Shown: positions 17,882 through 27,856, numbered from the stretch's first letter. The stretch is 64,000 bases of DNA from Thiohalocapsa sp. ML1 (GCF_001469165.1 NZ_JABX01000021.1:1-64000); one strand, 5' to 3'. Notes: generated from the sequence alone by a model not told the origin. Made by a program: numbers and translations.

Positions 17882-18496
17882 TCATGCAGTTTTGATGTCT
17901 GGCCTCAGGGCACGCCGACGGCGTGCGAGCATTGAAGTCCTGAGATGCTGCTCGACCCACTGCTCGACATCCAGGGTGCGCACTGATGCCAGCGCATCGT
18001 GGATGACCGGGGCGCTCAAGTCCGAAAGGAAGGCCGGAATCAGCAGCACCAGCCGGCCGACCTCCTTGAGCGGACTGCGCGCGGCAAAGCTCTTGTAGTG
18101 ACCGAAGACCGATTCGATGATGTCGGAGGCGGCCAGCCAGGTCACGCCTTCCGGCAGCTTGGCGGCTTCCCGGTCGACGTGCTCGAGCAGCCGCGCCTGG
18201 AAGTCGGCCACCGGGGCCGCGAGCGGCGCGTGCGCGATCAACTCCGCCCGCACCGCTGCCGGTATCGTGCGCGAGAGCCCGTGGGTTTTCAGGACGCTCT
18301 GCACGGTCTTGGCCACGGCCATCGTCCGCGTCCACTCCGGCAAGTGCTGCCGATACGCCAACACCCAGCCGAAGGCTTCGAGAAAGCGCGCTGCGGACCC
18401 TCCTTGGCGTGCCGGCCACCGGCTGACCGGCCGCAGGACCTGCCCGCCGCCGGCCGCGTCTGCTGCGCGCCGCACCGAGCCGCGTCTGGCGATCAC
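17882..18496 (-). pseudogene. C-terminal remnant of a transposase
   Basis: The recognisable part reads AYRQHLPEWTRTMAVAKTVQ, then ASDIIESVFGHYKSFAARSP and a hydrophobic stretch ending at the stop near 17882. The IIESxFGxYK element is characteristic of the C-terminal catalytic part of a family of bacterial DDE transposases. The first 35 or so residues of the open frame are low-complexity and probably not part of the protein. The N-terminal two thirds are missing. Confidence 0.6.
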
Positions 18497-18508
18497 GCCT
18501 CCACGCGC

Positions 18509-19087
18509 TCAGGCGGGCGGCGGCTCATCTGCGACCAAGTCTGCGCCGTTGTCGGCGACGGGCTCGGGCTCGGGCTCGGGCGCGGGCTCGGCGCCGTCGA
18601 CGCTGCCGGCAGCCAGCAGCGGTGCGGCGTCGATGCGCTCGGCGTCCATCAGCGCGGCGATGCGCTGCAGGGCCGCGAGCAGCATGCTCTGCTCCCATTC
18701 GGGGAGCTGGGCAAAGCGCCCCGAGAAGGACTCCTGCAACAACGGCGGCGCGCGCCTCAGCGACTCCACCGCGGCCGGCGTCGCGCGCAGCATGACCCGC
18801 CGGCGGTCGTTGCTGCTGCGCGTGCGGGCGACGAGGTCGCGCTTTTCCAGCCGATTGACGATGTCCGTGGTGGTTGCGTGGCTCAGGCTCACCCGCTGCG
18901 CAACGGTGCCGACGGCGAGCTCGCCGGCGGCGGCGATCTCCTTTAGCACCAGCGCCTGCGGCGCGGTGAGGCCGTGGCTGCGCACCAGGGCGCGGGAGTG
19001 CAGGTCAACGGCGCGCATGACCCGCCGCAGCGCGATCAGGACCTCGTCACAGCGGTCCGGGCGCGGCTGTGGATCACCGTCAATCAT
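18509..19087 (-). CDS. MarR-family regulator, EctR-like
   Basis: The 192-residue protein has the MarR winged-helix core: VLIALRRVMRAVDLHSRALV, LTAPQALVLKEIAAAGEL, the recognition helix in VSLSHATTTDIVNRLEKRDL and the wing TRSSNDRRRVMLRAT. The C-terminus is acidic and Pro/Glu-rich. The N-terminal region resembles EctR, which represses ectoine synthesis in methylotrophic halophiles. It is divergent from gsmt-sdmt across a 413-base gap, so control of betaine synthesis by osmotic or effector signals is likely; this is inference. The ATG at 19085-19087 (MIDGDPQP) was chosen because it begins the family match. Confidence 0.8.
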   Translation of the reverse strand: MIDGDPQPRPDRCDEVLIALRRVMRAVDLHSRALVRSHGLTAPQALVLKEIAAAGELAVGTVAQRVSLSHATTTDIVNRLEKRDLVARTRSSNDRRRVMLRATPAAVESLRRAPPLLQESFSGRFAQLPEWEQSMLLAALQRIAALMDAERIDAAPLLAAGSVDGAEPAPEPEPEPVADNGADLVADEPPPA

Positions 19088-19227
19088 CGATTCAGGTTGT
19101 AATGCTTCGTTCACGAAAGACAAGATCACCGTGGATGGGGCTGTTGGGACAAGGCCAAAGCACTGAAAAAATACTAGAAATGACATGTCTACCATGTAAC
19201 GCATGCCAAGCTTGCAGATATTTCCGC

Positions 19228-19255
19228 TTGAAATGCTTCGCGTGCTAAGTAGTAT
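19228..19255 (+). promoter_or_regulatory. Candidate sigma70-type promoter for gsmt-sdmt
   Basis: TTGAAA at 19228-19233 and TAGTAT at 19250-19255 are separated by 16 bases. The stretch 19150-19260 is markedly AT-richer than the surroundings and also contains GACATGTCTACCATGTAAC near 19181, a possible operator for the divergent MarR protein. The leader to the gsmt start would be about 240 bases. Confidence 0.4.
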
Positions 19256-19500
19256 CGTCTCCGTGCGCGATCCGGCGGCGGCGCGAGCACTGTCATTCCC
19301 GCGTTGGCCGTCTACGACCGCGGCAACCCCGTCGGGCCGCCCTGAGCGCGCCCGGAGCCAGGCCAACCGGGCCGGTTCCCGGGCAGCCTCCCTGTAGGCA
19401 GACACGCCCGGGCCGCACGACCGCATGCGCCGGCGCAAGCCCGCGCGCGCCGCCAAGCCTCGCGCCCGACCGCTCGTCAAACACTCCGAGAGGACGACCC

Positions 19501-20325
19501 ATGCAGACCCCGGCACAACTCCAAACACCCAAGCACCAAGACTACGGCGATGATCCGCTCGCCGTTCGCGAATCCGAAAAGTATCAGGAGGAATACGTCG
19601 AAGCCTTCGTCGACAAGTGGGACGAGCTCATCGACTGGGACGGCCGCGCCGCCGCCGAAGGCCAGTTCTTCATCGAGCAGCTACGCGAGCGAGGCGCCAA
19701 GAAGGTGCTCGATGTCGCCACTGGCACCGGCTATCACTCGGTGCAGCTCCTCAAGGCCGGTTTCGAGGTCACCAGTGCCGACGGCAGCCCGGTCATGCTG
19801 GCCAAGGCCTTCGAGAACGCCCGCCGCCACGGCCACATCCTGCGGACCATCCACGCGGACTGGCGCTGGCTCAACAAGAGCGTGCACGACCTCTACGACG
19901 CCGTCATCTGCCTCGGCAACTCCTTTACGCATCTGCATGAGGACAACGACCGGCGCAAGGCGCTGGCGGAGTTCTACGCGACGCTGCGCCACGACGGCAT
20001 CCTGATCCTGGACCAGCGCAACTACGACGCGTTGCTCGACCATCAGGTGCAGCCGACGCACAACTACTACTACTGCGGCGACAACGTCCGCGCCGCCCCC
20101 GAGCACGTCGACGAGACGCTGGCGCGGTTCAAGTACAGCTTCCAGGACGGCTCGGTCTATCACCTCAATATGTTCCCGCTGCGCAAAGGCTATGTGCAGG
20201 GACTGATGCATGATGTGGGCTTCCAGCGCGTGGACACCTACGGCGACTTCCAGGAGACCTATCGCGAGGCCGAGCCGGACTTCTTCATCCACGTCGCCGA
20301 GAAAGAGTACCGGGAGGTGTCCTGA
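19501..20325 (+). CDS. gsmt: Glycine/sarcosine N-methyltransferase
   Basis: This 274-residue SAM-dependent methyltransferase converts glycine to sarcosine and on to dimethylglycine in the cytoplasm. Motif I is VLDVATGTGYHSVQLLKAGF (about residues 69-88), followed by SADGSPVMLAKAFENARRHG. LDQRNYDALL and the HNYYYCGDNV region are characteristic of GSMT of halophilic phototrophs. Length matches the known enzymes of about 270 residues. AGAGGA lies eight bases before the ATG. Its stop overlaps the start of sdmt (TGATG), so the two are translationally coupled. Together they make the osmolyte glycine betaine, using three SAM. Confidence 0.93.
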   Translation: MQTPAQLQTPKHQDYGDDPLAVRESEKYQEEYVEAFVDKWDELIDWDGRAAAEGQFFIEQLRERGAKKVLDVATGTGYHSVQLLKAGFEVTSADGSPVMLAKAFENARRHGHILRTIHADWRWLNKSVHDLYDAVICLGNSFTHLHEDNDRRKALAEFYATLRHDGILILDQRNYDALLDHQVQPTHNYYYCGDNVRAAPEHVDETLARFKYSFQDGSVYHLNMFPLRKGYVQGLMHDVGFQRVDTYGDFQETYREAEPDFFIHVAEKEYREVS

Positions 20326-21179
20326 TGCAGCAGGCCGAAGCACGCTACTCCGACACCGTCGAGACCGCTCGCGCCTACTACAACAGCGACGACGCGGACA
20401 ACTTCTACTTCCACGTCTGGGGCGGAGAGGATATCCACATCGGGCTCTACGAGGGGCCTGAGGACGCCATCAAGGACGCCTCCGCGCGCACCGTGGCCTT
20501 CATGGCCGAGCGCATCGGGCACAAGCTCAAGCCCCCCGGGGCGCGCCTGATCGACCTGGGCGCCGGCTACGGCGGTGCCGCCCGCTGGCTGGCGCAGCGC
20601 TTCGGCTGCCGGGTGCTGGCGCTGAACCTGAGCGAGGCCGAGAACGCCCGCAATCGGCAGATGAGCCGCGATCAGGGCGTCGACAGCCTGATCGAGGTCG
20701 TCGACGGCAGCTTCGAGCAGATCCCGGCCGAGCACGCGACCTTCGACGCCGCCTGGTCGCAGGACGCCATCCTGCACTCCGGCTACCGGGAGCGGGTCAT
20801 GACCGAGATGGACCGCGTGCTCAAGCCCGGCGGCGAGCTGGTCTTCACGGACCCGATGCAGGCCGACGACTGCCCCGACGGCGTGCTCGCCCCCGTGCTG
20901 GAGCGCATTCACTTGTCCAGCCTCGGCTCCTTCGCGTTCTATCGGGAGCAGGCGCGGCGCCTGGGCTGGGAGGAGGTCGAGATCACCGACCTGACCCCGC
21001 AGCTCGTCACCCACTACGGCCGCGTCGCCGAGGTGCTGCGCGCCGAGCGCGAGGCCCTCGCCGGCCGGGTGTCGGACGGCTACATCGAGCGCATGCTCCA
21101 AGGCCTTCAGCACTGGGTCGATGCCGGGCGCAACGGCTACCTCGCCTGGGGCGTCATGCACTTCCGCAAGCCCGCCTGA
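20325..21179 (+). CDS. sdmt: Sarcosine/dimethylglycine N-methyltransferase
   Basis: The 284-residue enzyme completes betaine synthesis from sarcosine and dimethylglycine. Its SAM site is LIDLGAGYGGAARWLAQRFG near residue 80, with WSQDAILHSGYRERV and the post-I region LNLSEAENARNRQMSRDQGV. VWGGEDIHIGLYEG near residue 33 is typical of the family. It begins one base inside the gsmt stop codon. After its stop, inverted G/C-rich repeats (GGGGGCG near 21190 and CGCCCCC near 21248) may end transcription, but no T-run follows. Confidence 0.93.
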   Translation: MQQAEARYSDTVETARAYYNSDDADNFYFHVWGGEDIHIGLYEGPEDAIKDASARTVAFMAERIGHKLKPPGARLIDLGAGYGGAARWLAQRFGCRVLALNLSEAENARNRQMSRDQGVDSLIEVVDGSFEQIPAEHATFDAAWSQDAILHSGYRERVMTEMDRVLKPGGELVFTDPMQADDCPDGVLAPVLERIHLSSLGSFAFYREQARRLGWEEVEITDLTPQLVTHYGRVAEVLRAEREALAGRVSDGYIERMLQGLQHWVDAGRNGYLAWGVMHFRKPA

Positions 21180-21351
21180 GCCTGGGAGTGGGGGCGTCCC
21201 GCCCTGGAGCGCCGGCGTCTCGCCGACGACCGGACCGGGGCGTCCCGCCCCCGACCAGGCCTGCCGCCCTCCACCGGCCACCCTCGCAGCGAGCCGGAAC
21301 ATTTCCCTATGCTATCTTCATGCCCATGCAATCTTCCCATGAGGCATAGGC

Positions 21352-21696
21352 ATGGAGACCGTTAACGTCAGCGGGCTCAAGAACAACCCGAGCGAGGCGC
21401 TGCGCAAGGCGCGTCGTGATGTCGTGCTGGTGCTGAACCGCGACCGGCCCGATGCGCTGGTCATCGGCGTCGAGCTGGCGGGTGGCCTGGACGCGAAGGG
21501 CGTGAAGCCGGCGCTGGCCACGGCGCTGTTCCGCGACGGCAGTCTGTCGCTGGCGCGGGCCGCGCGTTTGGCGGAGATGCCGTTGTCCCAGTTCATCGCG
21601 CACCTTTCCCGCTTGGGCATTCCCGTGGTGGCCCTGAATGCCGACGAGGCCGCGGCGGATCTGGACACGCTGGAATCGTGGCTCGGCTCGTCCTGA
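21352..21696 (+). CDS. UPF0175-type antitoxin
   Basis: The 114-residue protein starts with a Phd/prevent-host-death-like segment (VNVSGLKNNPSEALRKARRD). It ends with the UPF0175 pattern: ATALFRDGSLSLARAARLAE, MPLSQFIAHLSRLGIPVV. Such proteins pair with PIN-domain (DUF3368) toxins. The toxin that should follow is present only as a fragment overlapping the last bases. The gene probably has its own promoter in the AT-richer stretch at 21300-21330. Confidence 0.75.
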   Translation: METVNVSGLKNNPSEALRKARRDVVLVLNRDRPDALVIGVELAGGLDAKGVKPALATALFRDGSLSLARAARLAEMPLSQFIAHLSRLGIPVVALNADEAAADLDTLESWLGSS

Positions 21697-21809
21697 CCGA
21701 CGCGAGCCCGGTGATCGGGCTCGCGCGGGTCGACGGATTGGGCTGGCTCGGCCCGCTCTTCGGTGCTGTCTGGATGCCGCCCGAGGTACGTGCCGAGGTG
21801 CCCGCGTGA
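21678..21809 (+). pseudogene. Truncated DUF3368/PIN-domain toxin
   Basis: From a GTG at 21678 the frame reads ARLVLTDASPVIGLARVDGL and stops after 43 residues. TDASPVI contains the first catalytic Asp of PIN nucleases, but the remaining acidic residues are gone; full members have about 150 residues. It overlaps the antitoxin gene by 19 bases, the usual arrangement. A second relic of the same kind of joint is at 31810-31870. Confidence 0.65.
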
Positions 21810-21880
21810 TCGAAACCGTATTGAAGCGGGTCGGCGAGTAGGCCAGGCAGCCGAAGGTGGCGCGCCGCACTGCGGGGTCG

Positions 21881-24046
21881 CTACTGGGCTTGGGCTCCAG
21901 TCTGCCGTGGCGCTCCATCCGTCGCCCCGACCTGAAACTCCCAGATGTCCGCGCCCCAGGTGCCCGTCGCGATGGCCGGCAGGCTGCGGGTCTCACCGCC
22001 GGCGACGGCCGCATGCAGCAGCGCTTCCAGCGGACGCAGCGCCGACCGGGACGCATCGCGCCGCCGCTCGTAGCCCTGCTGCGTCAGCAGGGCCGGGTCG
22101 ATGGGCAGTTGCGTGCCGATGAGCAGGATCGACAGCGCCCCGGGCTGGTCCGCATGCAGCCCGGCCGTGAACGGGGCGAGGCTCAAGTCCCGGCGCTCGC
22201 CGGCGCCGAGCCGCGCCGCGGCGGCCGGATGCCGCGGCAGCGGAAACAGCACGTAGATGCTGCCGTCCGGCGTCAGCTCGAACAGGTAGGCATGGCGCGC
22301 CCGGCGGCCGGTGTTCACCAGCGCGAAGCTCAGCACCTGATCCAGCGGCAGCGCGCCGCGGGCCTGGAGGGCGGGCGGTGAGAGTGGCGCGGCCAGCTTG
22401 CGCCGGTGCAGGTTCGCGGCGAGGTGCGCGCAGTCGGGGCTCTGCGGCGCACAGGGCGCGTACTCGATGAGCGCCAAGGCCAGACCCGAGCCACCGCTCG
22501 CCTCCGCGGCCAGGAAGCGCAGATCATCCAGGCGCCGGTATCGCTCCAGGTTGCGATGCAAGGTCGCGAGCCCCGCCTCCGCTGGCTCGAGCCGGATGGC
22601 CAAGTCGTCGTGCAGCAGTGCCTCGCCGCGGTTCAGCACCCAGACCTCCGGTGCAGCGCCGGGGTCGTGCAGCGGCAGGCTGTCGCGCCCGCTCGGCGTT
22701 ACCGGGAACCGGGCCGCGCCAGCCTCGCGCAGCGGGCGCAGTAGCGCTAGGATCAGGTCCGCGTCCGCCGCGGTCGCGGCCGGCTCGAAGCCGCTGAGCG
22801 TCGCCGCCATGCGGCGCACCCGCTCCAGCAGCGGCGCATCCTGGGGCTCCTGCGGGGCGAACAACCCGAGCCGACGCGCCGGCGAGTCGTAGGCGTGCTC
22901 GCGCTCCACCAGCAGGTCCCCCGCTGCCAGGTCGCCCGCCGTCAGCAGCCCGCTGCTCGTGGTGGCGCGGACCCCGGTGATCCGAACTCGCGCCGCACCC
23001 CCGTCCTCGGCCACCGCCGCGTACAGGCTGCCGACCGTGACGCCGGAGAGTCGCCCGGCAGCGAGCGCGACCCGGTCGCCCTGCACCGAGTGCACCGGCA
23101 CCGTGCGCCGCGGCGCGATGCGACCGCCGCGCAGCGGCCGCTCCGCCGGGCCGCTGATCTGCGGTTGCTGGCCGATGCGCCGGTCCTGTGCGGTCCAGAC
23201 CGCGGCGCGCTCGAACACCTGCCGCCAGCTCTCGCCGGGGATGGCGCGATGCAGTGACCGCACCCAGTTGGCGGTGAAGGCGCCGGCGTCGCGGTTGCGC
23301 GCCGCGCCGTAGGGCAGCTCGTAGGCGCTGCGGTCGTGTCGTGCGGCGCCGATGCGAACAGGCTGCGCGAGCGGTGCCGGCAGCGGCGGGGCGTGCCGAG
23401 ACGCGTGCCCGTCCTGCCCTGCCGGCGGTGCAGCCCTCGGCGTCGGTGCCTGCGCACCGCGGGTGTGGGTTGCGGTATGGCCGGCATCGGTCACCCAGAC
23501 CAGCTCGCCGGCCCGGGCCGCGATGGGTGCGAGCCAGGCGTTGACCTCAGCGTCCGAGATGTCGAAGCGGTCGAGCCCCTGCGCCGCGCCGGTGCGCGCG
23601 CCAAAGGGCACCAGCGTCCGAGCCCCGGCGGCCGGCTCGCCATCGTCCCCGAGGCCCGGGAGCCGCGAGCCGTAACCCGAGTAGTGGATGTAGACGAAGT
23701 CCCCCGGCGCCACCCGCCCGGCGAGGTCCGCGAGCGCCGCACGGATGCCGCCGTGCGTGGCCTCCGCGTCCACCAGCGTCGTGATGGCCGCGTCCGGCAG
23801 CCCCAGGCGCTCGCGCAGCGCCGCGCGCACGATCTGCACGTCCGTCAGCGCGCCCGGCAGGGGCTCCAGGCCTGCGGCGGCATAGTCCGAGATGCCGATG
23901 AGCAGGGCATGATCCGTCGCGCGACCGACGCCCGGCAGCGCGCCGAGGAGCGCGATGACGAGCGCCAGGCGCAGCATTCCAGCCATCGCCCCCATCAGCG
24001 CCCGAGCCAAGCCCTTACGCAACGCGTCGCGGGCCGCCATGCGCAA
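21881..24046 (-). CDS. Exported caspase-fold pseudo-protease with C-terminal DUF4384-like region
   Basis: The 721-residue protein has an N-terminal signal or anchor (LRLALVIALLGALPGVGRAT) and a caspase fold from DHALLIGISDY. The usual catalytic His motif (SGHG) reads HYSGYGSRLPG, so His is Tyr. The Cys motif (DSCHSG) reads VTDAGHTATHTRG, so Cys is Gly. It is therefore unlikely to cleave peptides; cyanobacterial orthocaspases also include Tyr-Ser variants of this kind. The C-terminal third has AYLFELTPDGSIYVLFPLPR, as in DUF4384 proteins, which often follow caspase domains. It is the last gene of a minus-strand cluster and starts three bases after the PD-(D/E)XK-like gene. A scaffold or decoy role for the CHAT proteases is possible. 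Confidence 0.8.
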   Translation of the reverse strand: MRMAARDALRKGLARALMGAMAGMLRLALVIALLGALPGVGRATDHALLIGISDYAAAGLEPLPGALTDVQIVRAALRERLGLPDAAITTLVDAEATHGGIRAALADLAGRVAPGDFVYIHYSGYGSRLPGLGDDGEPAAGARTLVPFGARTGAAQGLDRFDISDAEVNAWLAPIAARAGELVWVTDAGHTATHTRGAQAPTPRAAPPAGQDGHASRHAPPLPAPLAQPVRIGAARHDRSAYELPYGAARNRDAGAFTANWVRSLHRAIPGESWRQVFERAAVWTAQDRRIGQQPQISGPAERPLRGGRIAPRRTVPVHSVQGDRVALAAGRLSGVTVGSLYAAVAEDGGAARVRITGVRATTSSGLLTAGDLAAGDLLVEREHAYDSPARRLGLFAPQEPQDAPLLERVRRMAATLSGFEPAATAADADLILALLRPLREAGAARFPVTPSGRDSLPLHDPGAAPEVWVLNRGEALLHDDLAIRLEPAEAGLATLHRNLERYRRLDDLRFLAAEASGGSGLALALIEYAPCAPQSPDCAHLAANLHRRKLAAPLSPPALQARGALPLDQVLSFALVNTGRRARHAYLFELTPDGSIYVLFPLPRHPAAAARLGAGERRDLSLAPFTAGLHADQPGALSILLIGTQLPIDPALLTQQGYERRRDASRSALRPLEALLHAAVAGGETRSLPAIATGTWGADIWEFQVGATDGAPRQTGAQAQ

Positions 24047-24049
24047 CAG

Positions 24050-25090
24050 TCAGGAATCGAGCTTGCGCAGCAGTGCCCGCAGCGCCGCTCGGTCGTCGGG
24101 GTCGAGCGCGGCGAGCTGGTCCGGGTCCAGGCCGCGCAGGCGCTCTTCCGGCGGCAGCTTGGCGAGGATGGCACGGCGTTCCTCGGGCGGCGTCCTCTCG
24201 ATCAGGGCGAAGCGCTCTTCCGGCGGCATCTTCTCGATCAGGGCGAAGCGCTCTTCCGGCAGCATCGTCTCGATCAGGGCGAGCCGCTCTTCCGGCGGCA
24301 TCAGATTGACCACGGCAAGACGCTCCTCCGGCGTCAGGTCCGCGATTATCCGCTCGCGTGTCTCGCGGTTGAAGTCTTCGACGGTGTAGGTCATCGCGTT
24401 GAACCCCAGGCGGTAGGTCGAGAACAGGTTGTACAGCAGGTGCCGGCCCTCCCTGGTCTGCCCACGGTAGCGCTCGATCCCGCGCCGGACCCGCTCGAGC
24501 CGGGCGCTGAAGAGCTGCCAGAGGGCGTTGCGCGGCGCGTCGGCAACCGCGTCGAGCACGATCAGGCGCACCGTGCGTCCACCCCAGCGTAGATCATGGA
24601 CGCCCGCGCAGGCGGCGGGTTGCCGCGCCCCGGCCGGCAGCCGACGGAGCAGCTTCGCCGGCTCGCGAGTGGCCACCGCGTAGAGCTGGAAGGCCGCCTC
24701 CGGCGGCAACGGCGGCACGGATGGGGCGTCGGCGCCGTCGGTGTCCGGGCGCGCTGACGCCGCGCCATCCAAGCGGCCGGCCAGCAGCTTGCGATAGTTG
24801 ACATAGTGGCCGATCAGCTCGTCGAGCGCCCAGGCATCGAGGGCCTCCTGCTGCGACTTGTAGGTCAGCAGATTGTGGGCGCGCAGATCGTCCAGCCCGT
24901 CCGGTAGGTCCAGCGCGGCGGCGTCCGCCTGCACGGCGGTGTCGGCGCGCTCGATGATCACCACGTCGAGGCGCTGGCTCTTCAGCGCCATCTCCTTCTC
25001 CAGCTCCACTCGCCACGGTGTGCCGGCCAGGCGATCGGTCAAGCCGATGCCGAACCAGCGGTGCCAGTTGATGCGCTGCTCGATGGGCAT
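24050..25090 (-). CDS. PD-(D/E)XK-like protein with C-terminal 12-residue repeats
   Basis: The 346-residue protein begins INWHRWFGIGLTDRLAGTPW, then EVELEKEM-type and RLDVVIIE segments; the acidic and VVIIE residues fit a PD-(D/E)XK nuclease-like fold of the kind found near Rpn proteins. The middle, ATREPAKLLRRLPAG, is typical of that group. Residues about 255-330 are six tandem 12-residue repeats of the form PPEERFALIEKM. There is no signal peptide, so it should be cytoplasmic, unlike its neighbours. It lies 70 bases after the large CHAT gene and 3 bases before the pseudo-caspase. Nuclease activity is not established. Confidence 0.6.
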   Translation of the reverse strand: MPIEQRINWHRWFGIGLTDRLAGTPWRVELEKEMALKSQRLDVVIIERADTAVQADAAALDLPDGLDDLRAHNLLTYKSQQEALDAWALDELIGHYVNYRKLLAGRLDGAASARPDTDGADAPSVPPLPPEAAFQLYAVATREPAKLLRRLPAGARQPAACAGVHDLRWGGRTVRLIVLDAVADAPRNALWQLFSARLERVRRGIERYRGQTREGRHLLYNLFSTYRLGFNAMTYTVEDFNRETRERIIADLTPEERLAVVNLMPPEERLALIETMLPEERFALIEKMPPEERFALIERTPPEERRAILAKLPPEERLRGLDPDQLAALDPDDRAALRALLRKLDS

Positions 25091-27856
25091 GGGATGGGTC
25101 TGAATGGCGGTGCACAGGATGGCAAAGCGCCGATGCTACCGCGAAAACCCGAGCAACCGCCTACAGCCAATTCCCCATCAGCACGAACGGCGCCCAGTAG
25201 AACGGATGGCGCCAGCCGCAGGCAGCATCGGCGACGGCCTGCGCGGCGGCTCCTGGCGACCCGTCGCCGCCGCCGACATCGATCGGCCGCCGGTCGCCCG
25301 CGCAGCCGCTCGCCGCCTCCGGCGCCTGCTCACCCCGCAGCAGCCCGAGCTGCGCCTGTTGCAGGGCCTGGGCCTTGGTCAGGTCCGGGCGCTCGGCGCG
25401 CAGGCGATAGAACGTCTGCATCAGCACGCCGGTGCTGGCGTCGGCCACGGGCCACAGGCTGGCGAGCACGCCGCGGGCGCCCTGGCGCTGGATGATGGTG
25501 CCCATGCCCTCGATCTCGACGCCGGTGTCATCGGCGCCGCCCATGAAGGTGTTGCAGGCGGACAGGGTCACCAGGTCGATGTGGCGCAGATCCAGCGGCG
25601 GCTTGGACTCGCGCAGGGCCTTCAGGCTCAGGGTGTGGGGCTGGCCGTCGTCGGCGACGGTGCCGAGCAGCAGGCTGGAGTCGGCATCGCTGCCGGGGTG
25701 CAGGTCGAAGTGGCTGGCCAGGTGCAGGATGCGGTTGGCGGGGTCGGCGGCCTCGGTTCTCAGCGCCGTCTCGCTGAAGGCGGTGTTCAGCAGCGCGCGA
25801 CCGGGCAGCACGCCGTTGGGGTCGGAATCGTCCTCGCGGACGATGCCGTCGATCTCCTGCTCAACCGCCGGCAGCGGCGTGAACTTGCCGCGCGGCTCGC
25901 TGACGCCGAGCCCGGCGACGCGCCAGTCGCCCCCGCCGCTGCCCGCGGCCTCCGGCTGGCGCTCCGAGGCCGCGGTGTAGTAGACCAGCGACCAGCGCTC
26001 GGCGAGCCATTGCTCCCCATCGTGCAGCGCCGCGAAGGGGATGTAGCGCAGCTTGCCGTCCAGGTGGACCAGCAGGGAGTGCAGGCCGGCGGCGTCGATG
26101 GCCTCGGCGATGGGGGCGACCAGGCGGGTGTAGAGGGCCTGGGCCGGGGTGGCCGCATCCGAGCCCGAATCGGTCAGCGCGGTGCGCAGGGCGTCGATTT
26201 CGGTGTTCAGCGTGTCGGCGTCCGTCTCGACGACGGCGGTGTGCCAGCCCGCGGGCGTGGTCAGCAGCAGGCGGACCTTGTCTTCCAGCAGGATGAATTG
26301 CAGCAGGCCGGTGGGCTGGCCGCTTTGTTCGGACAGCGCCGCCAGCAGGGTCTGTTTGTTGCCGGGGGCATTGGCCAGGGTCCGGTTGGCCTCGGCCTGC
26401 TGCGCCGGGGCGATGGCGGCGAAGTGCTCGGGCAGCTCGGCCAGCAGGCGCTCCAGCTCGGCGGTGGCCGCGTCGCGCTCGGTGGTGAGGCGCGCAAGCT
26501 CGGCCTGTTCCTCGGCGGTGCGCGCGCTGGCATCGATGCGGCTCAGCGTGGCGATGCGCTCGCCCAGGGCGGGCAAGGGCTCGGCGATGCCGTCATAGCC
26601 CGCGTTCCATGCGGCCTCGATTCGATTGAACGCGGCGCGCGTCGTGCGCGGGTCGTGGGCATCGTCCTCCTGGATGTAGTCGTAGAACTCCTGCTCCTTG
26701 AGCATATCCAGCACCTGCTGGGCCTCGGCGGGTCGGTCTTGGGCCAGCAGCAGGTCGGCGAGGTTGCGGTAGACGACTTCCTTGTCTTGCAGGAAGGACT
26801 GTTGCAGCGTCTGGTCGAGACCGCTGCTGGCCGCGCGCATGGCCTGGATGGTGTTCACCGCCCGCTTGCCGGCGACGATGGCGGGGCCGGGTTGGGATTG
26901 GGTCTCCCAAAGCTCCCGCATGTTGTTCCAGAGAAGCCATAGAGTCTCGGGCTCGTGGAGTTCGGTCTGAAGGGCTAGGGCTTGTTGATAACGAGCGTGA
27001 GCTCCGTTTAGATTGCCGCTGCCCCATTCCAAGGTGCCTAGGCTCGCCAAAGTGGCGGCCACATCAGAATGAGCGCCAATCTCTCGGTGGATGGCCAAAG
27101 CCCGAGTCAAGTGATCCCGGCCCTTCGAGTAGCGACCGAGGTGAGCGTATACGGTTCCAATGCCTTGCAAGGTACGACCCTCGCCTCGTCTGTAGCCTAC
27201 TTCACGGCTGACGGTCATAGCCTGTGTTAGCTGCTCCAGGGCTAGCTCATAGCGGCCGAGGTTGGAAGCGACATTACTCAGGTTAACAAGTAAATTGACT
27301 TCCGTAGACCGTTCGCCGATATCGCGAGCAATAGCCAGAGCCTGCGTATAATTGACGAGCGCTTCCTGATGGCGGCCGAGAAACAAATAAACGGTCCCAA
27401 TGCCACCGAGGTTTCTAGCTTCGCCGGGGCGGTCTTGGATTTCACGGCGGATGCCCAAAGCCTCGGTGAAGTGGTCCAGGGCCTCTTGGTAGCGGCCCAG
27501 GTTCCAATAGACGTTGCCGATGTTGGCGAGGACATTCCCTTCGCCTCGGCGGTCTCCGATTTCGCGGTCGATGGCCAGGGCCTGAGTGAAGTAGTCAAGA
27601 GCGTCCTGATAGCGACCGCGGTCCGAGTAGATGGTGCCAATATTGTCAAGCGCGCTCCCTTGGCCGCGGCGGTTGCCGATCTCGCTGTATACGGCCAGTG
27701 CTTGCCTGTAATGCTCCAGTCCCTCCTCGTACCGGGCCAATTCTGAATAGACGGTGCCGATATTGCTGAGGCCGCGCCCTTCGCCGCCGCGGTCACCTAT
27801 CTCGCGGTGTAGACCTAAGGCCTGGGTGTGGTGATCCAGGGCTTCGGGGTAACGGC

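Noticed and set aside
21185-21260. Rho-independent terminator after sdmt
   Set aside because: There are G/C-rich inverted repeats but no following T-run, so it is mentioned only in the sdmt entry.
25104-26942. A 612-residue plus-strand frame opposite the large CHAT gene
   Set aside because: It is the reverse of the CHAT coding sequence, with Gln/Gly/Ala/Val-rich repeats; the minus strand has the His and Cys motifs.
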